Positions 24,901 to 33,917 of a stretch of 64,000 nt of DNA are shown in pieces. Location: positions 29,333,501-29,397,500 of the forward strand of contig NC_068559.1 of NCBI RefSeq assembly GCF_022201045.2. Direction: 5' to 3'. The position numbers and the translations under genes are program-made. The DNA is from Citrus sinensis. Lineage: Eukaryota > Streptophyta > Magnoliopsida > Sapindales > Rutaceae. The first letter of the stretch is position 1. Every line of letters starts with the position of its first letter. Under the pieces are notes generated by a model, which saw nothing but the letters and a program-made list of their open reading frames with translations, was not told the origin of the DNA and did not search any database.

Positions 24901-26527
24901 TGTAAAAGCAAACTATGGAAAATGTGTTTCAGCTTGTATTTTTGGTTGTACCTAGTTTGAATACTTCCTTTAGAGGCGATTACTTGAGACAGAGAGACTC
25001 ATATGTTCTGTTATTGAATATGAGGAGATAGGAAGAACTTTTGAGTTTTGAAACTGCACAACCTGGATATGGCAAGTGTTGGGGGACATTTTTTTCATGC
25101 TTTTAGAACTTGCAAATTTCGATCTATAATTAGTCTACCTATTGTAAATATACTTCATTACCATTTCTGTGCCAATTACAGAATTGCATTCCCTCACTTA
25201 TTATGCAATCCACATTAGGTATCCCAATTGTTATCAATTAGGCTCTGAATTATTTGTTATCTACAGGAGTTGACAACAATGAGACATTAAAGGTTTTTAG
25301 AAGTGGTGGAGCAGATCCTGATGGAAATCAACCTGGCGATCTTTATGTTACAATCAAGGTGATTCTCTTAGCGTCTTCTATTTGTTATCATGTTACATTC
25401 GAGTGCTATTGATTTTGATTGATAATTACACTCCTTCCTTCTTTTCCGCCTTTTTTTTTGGGTTGGATATTCTGCAGGTCAGGGAAGACCCAGTTTTCCG
25501 CAGAGAAGGTGCTAACATTCATGTAGATTCTGTTTTAAGTGTCACTCAGGTAAAATATTAAAGTACTTTTTATATAATAGATATTCTTTATTCTTTGTTT
25601 GTATCCAGAAGGAACAGATATCAATCATGCAATGAGCTAAGTTATGCCTGCAGTAACTGTCTGATAGTTCATTCCTTCATCTATTTATGGGAAATCAATG
25701 GATTTCTGTTGTGCAGGCTATTTTGGGAGGAACTATTCAAGTCCCAACTCTCACTGGAGATGTTGTACTCAAGGTTTGTTGAAACATTTAAACATTTACA
25801 TATATTTATTTATTGTTGATTTTTTTGGTGACATTACTTTCCTTTAATCTTATATTGCGAAAATAAAATAAATTTGTTTTATCTTTAGGTCCGCCCTGGA
25901 ACGCAACCTGGTCAGAAAGTGGTTCTGAAGAACAAAGGTTCAAAGACTACACTATTGCTCTTTGTTCTTGTTGCATCTGTTTTAGCCAATTTCTTTTGCA
26001 ACAAGTTTCTTGGTTTCCTTTAAAGATTTATTTAGTTGGCATTAAAGATTTATTCTAGACGTGTAACATTTTAAGCAATCATCATATGTAGTTATTAACT
26101 ATTCTTCTGAATTACTCTTCTTTTTCTTTTTTTCCTCTCAGGGATTAAAACAAGGAACTCTTTCTCATTTGGTGATCAATATGTGCACTTCAATGTCAGC
26201 ATTCCAACGTAAGTTCCCCCCCCCCCCCCCCTGTACGGTATTACGCACGATGAGTATTTTTATGATTGCATTAACATCCACAACTCTTTTCTGACACCCA
26301 AAAATCTTAGTACTGCAGGAAGGAGCAATAATTACTATAGTGTGACACACTTATACTTTGAAAGGGTTGCTAATAATATTGTGGAAAATTTATGATTGCA
26401 ATACCTTATCATTGAAGGTTTTTTTTGCAGGAACCTGACCCAGAGACAACGGGAATTGATTGAAGAGTTTGCTAAAGAAGCGCGAGGTGAATATGAGAAG
26501 CGTGCTGCGGCAGGGGCATCAAGATGA
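21923..26527 (+). CDS. GFA2: Mitochondrial DnaJ (type I J-protein), GFA2-like
   Basis: This is a co-chaperone of mitochondrial Hsp70; Arabidopsis GFA2 is needed for female gametophyte maturation. Eighteen exons join into 448 residues: 21923-22000, 22102-22195, 22317-22394, 22531-22616, 22741-22824, 22930-22968, 23180-23278, 23479-23532, 23627-23714, 23808-23872, 24034-24108, 24502-24574, 25267-25358, 25478-25549, 25717-25773, 25889-25937, 26142-26208, 26431-26527. An Arg/Ser-rich presequence of about 85 residues precedes [20 protein letters not shown] and a J domain with the HPD motif ([10 protein letters not shown]). A short Gly/Phe-rich linker and four CxxCxGxG-type repeats follow ([32 protein letters not shown]); the last lacks the final Gly. 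The C-terminal substrate-binding domain includes [19 protein letters not shown]. Confidence 0.94.
24132..24440. repeat. 162-bp tandem duplication in a GFA2 intron
   Basis: Two copies start TCATTTTCAGCATATTCC at about 24132 and 24294, and both contain TTATGATCAGACTA. They lie entirely within the intron 24109-24501. Divergence is low, so the event is fairly recent. Confidence 0.8.
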
Positions 26528-27435
26528 TAGACTGGGATTCTATCATCCTAGGTCCTGCTTTGGTGTGGCAGGGAAGTAGAAAGAAAAGGAGATGGTGTTA
26601 GTAATAACCTACCTGCTTTCGGAAGTTTTGTAGGAGAAATTTTGAGTTGCATTTGACCTATTATTCATTTGTAACTTATGTAGAATCTCTACACAAAAAT
26701 CACAGCAGTATTTATCATTTGAGGCCAAAAGTCGACGACATTGAACTCATTGAAGCTTTTGTATATAAATTTATTTTATTGTTTATGCTTTACGTGAATT
26801 GTGCTGTATTTAATCTTTTACGAACAGATTACAGATGTGAGTGTACTTGGTGAATATTTTCTTCCAAAGCCCAGTGAAAGCAAACAAAACATTGATTCGC
26901 TTTTAGAACCTTGTTCATTGTAAGCATGCAGCAGGAGGTGAGCACGGTTTGATTTCTAGAACTTGAATCAATTAGTAACCCTCGTTGTGTCGATTGAGAT
27001 TCAAGTTCAGTTAGTTGTATGAATGTCAAATGTGCCCTGAAATACAGCAGTTGTTCTAATTCATCTACTTTGCATTCCTTTGCTGATTTCAATAAAAGTT
27101 AAGGGATGGTGATTGTTCTGCTCGCTGTTGCTCGGATTAGTTGTTTTAAATGTTGGAATAAGAACGTAACAAACCAAGCTTGATGGTGATCACAGAAAGT
27201 TAAAACGATGTAGGCTTTCATTACAAGGGATGATAGGTGTTGCTGTTGCGCTTACTGTTATTATAGAAGAATACCTAGCCAGGCAGAAACAACTACATAA
27301 CTGCTGGAAGATACTCCCGAAAACGAAAGAGGTAAACGAGTTCGACAGTAACTTCCCTTACTGCTAGCAAATCCAGAGATGACAAGAAATAAAATGGATA
27401 ACCAACCAAAAAGCATCTAAATAAATGCAGCATTT
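26528..27435. other. Convergent 3' ends of GFA2 and second MCTP
   Basis: The region holds the GFA2 3' UTR (probably to near an AATAAA at 27090) and, on the other strand, the MCTP 3' UTR. No further gene is supported. Confidence 0.55.
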
Positions 27436-29742
27436 TCACAACAAACTCTCTGCCTTTGAAGGTAATCTCCTTAAGAAGTTTTGTGGTAATGCAGGAATGT
27501 CAATACGGAATCTTGGATGCCTCATCACAAAAGGACCTGCAAATAGGAGTAAAATCCAAAGGGGAACTATGTAAAACACTACAGCAGCCATCAAACAAAA
27601 AATTGAGAACATAGCTGTGGCTCTCGGATCCCGCCAATCTATTAATGACTGCAGCCTCTCCAATTGACTATCCAAGTCACCATTTAATGTAACCATCCTT
27701 GCTGCTATACTTCTCAATCGATCATATCTGGTTGTTAGAATGTGACCTTGCTTGGAAGATGGGAATGTATCAAACTCTTCATCCAGCTCATCAGGATGAG
27801 CTTTGTCAGCAAATGATAATTTAATGTCCATATGAGGAGGAAGTCTTGGCCTCTTTTTGAACTTCATAATCACAACACCAAATAAGCTAAAAAAGAACAT
27901 GGCCAAAATCATTTGTGGGAAAAGAACCATAATCACATAGAAGACATGAACAAAAATTGTTGTCATTGGGTTCTTCCATCGGCGTACTTGATCAAACCAA
28001 ATCCAAGCAACACCAAATCCATTCAAAAATCTCATGAGTCTTGCAAGATTGGCTTTGCCTCTTCTCATGCTCCACATCTGTGAACCTACATCGAGTAAAT
28101 ACTCAACAACCTCTCTCCTTAATGGTGGCTCAGCACGACTCAGCCTTGAGGAGAGCAAATGAGTAGCCTGGTGCCTTAAACTATCAATCTGAAAAACAGA
28201 AAGCGGGTTAATGTAATGCATTTTGGGCAAGAGAGGTTGTGAGTAAGTTTGGAGCAGGTTGACAAAAGAAGAACAAGTAAACCTCACAGCCAGCTGAACT
28301 TCTCCCATCTTTTTCACCCCATTCGGTAGCAAGGCTACAAGAGGATAAGAGTGAGTGTAGATCCTATCAGTTTCAAGCGTAGACAGTCGAATCCTTACCT
28401 TGCCAATTCTTGAATCCTTGGCTCCTCCAGGATGTAAATGACAATTATCAAAAACTACTAAGGTAATGACAGTGTAAGGATCATAAACCTCCCAAGTGTA
28501 TTGCTCATTCCATTTTGGATCAAAGCTATCAACAACAGTCCTTGTTCTCACCCATTTGTTAGCATATTTAGCCACACAATAAGCATCGGTAGTTCCTCTT
28601 CCATCTCTTGATTTCATTGGCAGCAATTCTTTAGCACTTAAAATCCCCAACTCCAAAACCCCAATCACTGGTGGCCACAACTGCTTCATCGTGGACCTCA
28701 AATCACTGCTATAGTTAGTGGCTTCATCGAAAACATGATACCCACCGTCCAAAGAGAATCTCAAACAAATTCTGCTAGCGAATCTGACATCTTTTTTCTC
28801 TTCACCATCGGCAATATTCCTCTCAAGATTATACCATATAGCAGAGGCAGGCAATGGCAGGAACCTCTTACCAGCCTTAGATAAGGGCAACACTAATCTC
28901 CCCAGACATTCCTCTTTATTATCTCCAAGTTTATCCTCCACAGTCAGAATCAAAGGGTCATCAAATGGCTCTGCTGCAACAAACATCAAGTCCTCATTCC
29001 AAGTTGGGTTCGCAGTTTTTTTGGCTGAAACAGTAGTCTTCAGAACCACATTCCCAAAAATTGCTTTGATGAAAACTTCAGGGTTTCTATTCCTTTGTTT
29101 AGGTACCAAATCTTGAGCTTCAATCACATTAACCCTAAGATACCAAAGTTTAGGTGAAACATACACTTTTGAACGACAATTCATAATATTCTCACCACTA
29201 ACAACAGCTGTATCTGAATGCCAAGCACTGGAAAATGCTTCATCTGCTTGAGTTCCAAACCAAATAGCAAACATCAACTCTCCTCTAGCCCTGCTGCCAT
29301 CTTTAGCCTCCAATCTTTTCCACTCTGGCGCCAAAGGACTATCCGGTGGAACACGTTTAGGAATATCAGGCATGTCAATCTTAATCTTACCAATAAAATC
29401 ACCATTGACAATCATCTTATCCTTAACCAATAACTCTACAGATATGGCCTGGAGACGCTCTTTAGTAAAGGCAAAAACTTGGTTCCATTCTGGGTTTAGT
29501 TTCTTCTCAAAGGGGATAGTTGTTCCCTTATAGTTTCCTATCTTTACCTCAACATAAGGGTCACAAGTTCCGGTCACTTGATTGACTTGCAAATCTCTGG
29601 CTCTCACTATCCTTACATACAAAAACTCCATTTGTTCAACAAGGTCGAATGATGATGTGAGCCTTTCTCTACCAGAGACTCTCCCTCCACCAATTTTCGG
29701 TGAGGTCTCCTTCAATGAAAAGTCTTCTTTCAGCTCTGTCAT
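27436..29742 (-). CDS. Multiple C2 domain and transmembrane protein (MCTP), three-C2 short form
   Basis: This intronless frame encodes 768 residues, the usual size of the FTIP1/MCTP3-like short class. The start MTELKEDFSLKET is preceded by a splice acceptor in the 5' UTR and matches the family opening (DFxLKET). Three C2 domains are visible: about residues 38-165 (TGTCDPYVEVKIGNYKGTT), 195-320 (LWYLRVNVIEAQDLVP) and 360-480 (DGRGTTDAYCVAKYANKW). The PRT_C region has membrane segments near 595-640 and 715-755 and the motif HPDELDEEFDTFPSS. It lacks the C2A domain and linker of the longer paralog at 12972-16106. Likely location is the ER membrane at plasmodesmata, by family analogy. Which Arabidopsis MCTP is its ortholog cannot be decided by eye. 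Confidence 0.93.
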   Translation of the reverse strand: MTELKEDFSLKETSPKIGGGRVSGRERLTSSFDLVEQMEFLYVRIVRARDLQVNQVTGTCDPYVEVKIGNYKGTTIPFEKKLNPEWNQVFAFTKERLQAISVELLVKDKMIVNGDFIGKIKIDMPDIPKRVPPDSPLAPEWKRLEAKDGSRARGELMFAIWFGTQADEAFSSAWHSDTAVVSGENIMNCRSKVYVSPKLWYLRVNVIEAQDLVPKQRNRNPEVFIKAIFGNVVLKTTVSAKKTANPTWNEDLMFVAAEPFDDPLILTVEDKLGDNKEECLGRLVLPLSKAGKRFLPLPASAIWYNLERNIADGEEKKDVRFASRICLRFSLDGGYHVFDEATNYSSDLRSTMKQLWPPVIGVLELGILSAKELLPMKSRDGRGTTDAYCVAKYANKWVRTRTVVDSFDPKWNEQYTWEVYDPYTVITLVVFDNCHLHPGGAKDSRIGKVRIRLSTLETDRIYTHSYPLVALLPNGVKKMGEVQLAVRFTCSSFVNLLQTYSQPLLPKMHYINPLSVFQIDSLRHQATHLLSSRLSRAEPPLRREVVEYLLDVGSQMWSMRRGKANLARLMRFLNGFGVAWIWFDQVRRWKNPMTTIFVHVFYVIMVLFPQMILAMFFFSLFGVVIMKFKKRPRLPPHMDIKLSFADKAHPDELDEEFDTFPSSKQGHILTTRYDRLRSIAARMVTLNGDLDSQLERLQSLIDWRDPRATAMFSIFCLMAAVVFYIVPLWILLLFAGPFVMRHPRFRIDIPALPQNFLRRLPSKAESLL

Positions 29743-29752
29743 TGTTTAATTC

Positions 29753-30406
29753 CTGAAAGGAAGCAAAAAAGACGTAACTGAATCAAACCTTGTCAAATCA
29801 AATTGAACTGGAAGCAGTGCATTGTAACTTGGAAGGTAAAAAGAAGCTAACAAAAAGAAAAAACTTGAATAAATATAAAGAAAGAGTTATTGTGTTCTCA
29901 AAGTTTACAAATTCTTCAACAATCCACACCACATAATAAGATCAAGGTACTGGATATATAGGCTAGCGAGTGAACAGAGGCAGTGGAGAAGATGATGTGC
30001 ATTTTTAATGGCCGTTGATTTCTTTTGTCCATCTATTTCAGATTTTTGCAGCAAAAATAGAACCTTGCAAATATTTCACTGAAACAAGAAACTGATTTTG
30101 GAAATAACTCAAGCTTTATATGATTGAGTTGAATAACTGTTTCTTTCTAGAGCTTCAAGCAATCATATTGCTATTGCTTGAGTTATTTAAAATTTCAGTT
30201 TTTTTTTCGGTCTTTACTGGCTTGGCTTGACAAGCATTGAAAACAATGCGTCAAAGTAATTAAATTATATGGCACCCATATACGACAGCTGAAATAAAAA
30301 CTTATACATGAAGAGGGAATTATATTTGTGTTGACAATGCAAAACAAACACAACATGATAAAAAGAAGAAAAGAATTACATATCAAAAGAAAATAAGAGC
30401 GTTTAC
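29753..30406 (-). other. Putative 5' UTR intron of the short MCTP gene
   Basis: On the minus strand, TTTCAG precedes GAATTAAACAATG (acceptor at 29753-29754). A good donor, CAAG then GTAAAC, begins at 30406. This implies a 654-bp intron two exon bases further from the start codon than the last UTR exon. Another possible donor (GGTATGC) lies near 30580. Leader introns are common in this family, but no transcript evidence is available here. Confidence 0.5.
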
Positions 30407-31164
30407 CTTGGAGAGACAAGAGAATGCTTGTGTCTGTGTGTGTCCTCCAGCAGAGACTCAACTTAAGAATCACATAAGTAACAAAAACAAGTCACAATTA
30501 GACCACCAAACAAGTACACTAAACACAAATATATGAAAAATAGCAAAAGAAAACAGCACAAAGAATACAAACAGCATACCAAAGGACAGAGATTGTTAAT
30601 GGTTACAGTGACTTGTTTTTGTTGTTGTTTGTAAAAAGAAGTAGTTGAATGTAAACAAAAAAACGAAAACAGGAGTAATTATGAGAAATTTTTAAAGAAC
30701 AAAAAAAGAAAACAGTTTTAAAAGAGGAAATAAAGAGAGGGAAATTCAATTAGGAGAGCATTGAACCACTTTCACCGTTTTTGTTCCTGTTTTGTTTTTT
30801 TTTTTTAAAAAGGAACTCCTTAAATTTTTATCCACCTTTTAAGTGTTAAAAATTGGAAGGAAATCAAGTTAATAGTAATTTTTAGTATGAAGACTGATAC
30901 GGAAATAAATGAGGATTTTATGACCATAAATATTTTTCATTCAAATCATTTGCAAATTGCAGTTACATAACGTATGTAATGGTAATTTTTCTTTTCAAAA
31001 TATTCTTTTTTTTTTTTCAAGTAGTCTTTTTATTTCTATACAATTACCCGCGGGTGACTAACAGCCAAAGCCCTCGTCACCTTCACTTCACTGGATAAAG
31101 CGATAAAACATCATTGTTCTTGTTCCTTGTTTGCCCCGCAGCCAAACGACTCAAATCAACGGCA
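30407..31164. promoter_or_regulatory. Shared divergent promoter region (MCTP and PSRP2)
   Basis: The short MCTP gene reads left and PSRP2 reads right from this 760-base interval. It is AT-rich with poly-T and poly-A tracts. I see no sharp TATA pair, so positions of the two transcription starts are not given. Confidence 0.4.
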
Positions 31165-32763
31165 ATGACTTCATTATCATCATCATCATCTCTAATACTG
31201 TCTCAACAAAATCTCATTTTTTCAAAAACCCACTTCACATTTCAATCAAGACAACCAATTCTTCAAATCAGATTTCCAAAACTCTCATATTCTTTGCACA
31301 ATCTCAAGACAGCAAGCACCGAAGAATCCACTACGAGACTCTTTGCAGTAGCTGAAGAAACTACATCATCATCATCATCATCGGTTGACACGTCTTCAGA
31401 GTTTGCTAGGAGGGTCTATATTGGTAACATTCCTAGAAATATTGATAATGATGAACTTACAAAGATTGTTCAAGAACACGGCGCCGTCGAGAAAGCTGAG
31501 GTCTCGTCTTCCCTTATTATCTGATGCTTTGGTGTTAAAAAGCTTTATTTTTTTTTAAAATTTATTATCCTCTGTGTGTGTGTTTAAGAATTATCACAAG
31601 AAATATTGATTTTAGGATTTTTAAGATATGGTGTAATTTGGCACTTGTGTTGTTATGTTCTGCGTATTGACAGAGGAGTTGACAGTGAATTTGTTAGTAT
31701 GATTGATTGTTTGAAATAATTAAAGTTGTTTCTTTTTGTTTGGAAATATGGTCATGTCTTATGAGAAAACCAAATGTCTAACTAATTTGGAGGGAGCGTA
31801 AAAAATCTTATGAATATGGGGATAGTTTAGCTAAAGTGCTCATTTTTCGTAATTATTTCACTAATATGTTTAGAGATGTTTGTAGGCATTGAATTTTCAG
31901 ACTTACATAACTTGAGCATTGAGCTTTAGGCTATCGGATACAAAGAGTGAATCTTTGACAATCCAGTTAGAGAGACATGCCTGAGTAAGAAAAGGGCATA
32001 TCTTTGCTTGTTGATATGGTAGTTTTGTTATGTAAGGGTATTAAAACACCTGAGATAATCATCTTTTCAACTTTTGTTGTTTCTAGGTTATTTATGATAA
32101 GTACACTGGAAGGAGTCGCCGATTTGCCTTTGTTATGATGAAAACTGTTGAGGATGCAAATGCAGTGATTGAGAAACTGAACGGCACTGTAAGATTGAGT
32201 ATATGATATTTTGTTGTTAAAAGTAGGAAGAAAATGCAGATCATTAGATGGTGAATGATTGATCAGTTGAAACACTTTTCTTCAGGAAATTGGTGGACGT
32301 GAGATCAAAGTAAACATCACAGAGAAACCTTTGGTGCAAGTTGATTTGTCCCTCCTCCAGGCAGAGGATTCTAACTTTGTGGACAGTCCGTATAAAGTTT
32401 ATGTAGGAAATCTTGCAAAGACAGTGACCTCGGAAATGCTCAAAAAGTGTTTCTCTGAGAAGGGACAGGTTCTTAGTGCAAAGGTTTTGCGGGTTCCAGG
32501 AACATCAAAATCATCTGGTTTTGGGTTTGTTACCTTCTCTTCAGAAGAGGATGCTGAAGCTGCCATCTCTTCTCTTAACAATTCTGTAAGTAGTTTGCTG
32601 CCCTTGCTTTTACAAAGCAGATTATTTGGATCAATAAATTTTAAATTGGAGTTGATAGTTTACAATGTAAGCAATTTGATTTGTTTCTTATTGTTCATTG
32701 TTTGATACTTGTTTTACCTTGCAGCTGCTGGAAGGGCAACGAATTCGTGTAAACAAGGCATAG
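31165..32763 (+). CDS. PSRP2: Plastid-specific 30S ribosomal protein 2 (two RRM domains)
   Basis: This RNA-binding protein (cS22) is associated with the small subunit of chloroplast ribosomes. Exons 31165-31500, 32087-32188, 32286-32585 and 32725-32763 join into 258 residues. The ATG at 31165 opens a Ser-rich plastid transit peptide of about 60 residues (MTSLSSSSSLILSQQ). RRM1 covers about 85-160 with RVYIGNI and RRFAFVMM as RNP2 and RNP1. RRM2 covers about 175-250 with KVYVGNL and GFGFVTF. The protein ends IRVNKA. I recall that the Arabidopsis gene lies next to FRIENDLY; here they are in the same window but about 22 kb apart with other genes between. Confidence 0.9.
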
Positions 32764-33100
32764 TATGTGACCCGTGGCAGCATCTATAGGATTCTGGAGA
32801 GTGTTCTACTTATTGCAACCATTGTATTTGAAATGTAAAACACATGAATTAGTAGTATTGTAGTTCTCTTTTTTATATTGTTATGATGTAGGAGCTTACT
32901 GGTTCTCGGTCGAGGGATGTGAAGCGTTCAAGTTCAACAAAGTGGAGCCAAGCACTTTGTTTGCAGGCTTCACTTCATTTGGTTGATATTCTGAATAGCT
33001 CAAACCTTTGTTCTTGTACCTTGCGAATTTCTAATGCTATTTTGGCTTTAATGACAATCACGTTTGAGATTTTTTTTATTTTTTTTTTGAAGTTGATATT
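32764..33100 (+). other. PSRP2 3' UTR
   Basis: This T-rich stretch follows the stop codon and probably holds the 3' UTR and poly(A) site. No other feature is seen before the candidate MITE at 33101. Confidence 0.45.
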
Positions 33101-33443
33101 GGGAATTGCGTTGAAGTGTCAAATAATCACTTATTTGACAATATGGCACCCAAAATATGTTTGGTAAATCAATTCTAAAAGTGATTATTAAGCCAACTGA
33201 CTTTCAAATATTAATTTATTAAATAAAATTTGTTTATAATTGAAATAACATAATTTGTCGATCTTAGTCATTTTATTGACCATGTGTCGTTTTTTTTTTT
33301 ATTAATATGGTAAACTATAAATTATTTAATAAGAGGTTATAAAATAACCTAAAGTTACCAAACATGTATTCAAAACATTTGAAAAGTTGACAGTTATCAA
33401 AATTTATGTCAAAATTAACTATTTAAGAAGCTAATGCAATCCC
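33101..33443. mobile_element. Candidate MITE with degenerate inverted ends
   Basis: The left end reads GGGAATTGCGTT. The right end, reversed, reads GGGATTGCATTA. Further in, ATGTTTGGTAAA and its near-complement TTACCAAACATG lie in opposite orientation. The 343-bp unit is AT-rich and non-coding. No clear target-site duplication is visible, so the class is open. Confidence 0.4.
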
Positions 33444-33708
33444 AATCATACCACCCTCAGTCTGGTTGTACTGTTGTGTTGCCTAATTTATTTAAATTTT
33501 CTTTAATTGGGTTGGTTAAATAAATAAAATCTACTTATTTCAGTTGTTTGTGGGCAAAATTCAACCATTGGCGAAGGGGTAATTTCTTTGCCTGACCCTA
33601 ACTGTGGACAGAAATTGTGGGACTCTGGTGGCAGAAGTCGTAAATAAGGTCAGCAGTGAAGGGGTTTTAATAAATGCGAAGAGGCAAAAAATTCATTTGC
33701 ACTCAGAA

Positions 33709-33738
33709 TTGGCGCCTTTGTTGGGTTTCCCGCGCCAA
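33709..33738 (+). promoter_or_regulatory. E2F-like sites upstream of the cohesin gene
   Basis: TTTCCCGCGCCAA at 33726-33738 fits the E2F/DP consensus TTTSSCGC well. A second site, TTGGCGCC, lies at 33709-33716. They stand about 180-210 bases before the RAD21-like start codon. E2F control suits a subunit needed in S phase. Confidence 0.6.
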
Positions 33739-33917
33739 GGCAAACGTTACATTTAGTTGAGGGAGAAATGCAATCCTCTCCAATTCAAGAAAAATCATAA
33801 ATTAAAAATTAAACCCTAAAACAAAAGACTCTCCAGTAGTGATACCGAGACGCAGTCCGTCTCTTAAATCGTAATCGTAATCGTAATCGTAAACGTGATC
33901 GAAACAATAGAGAAAGG

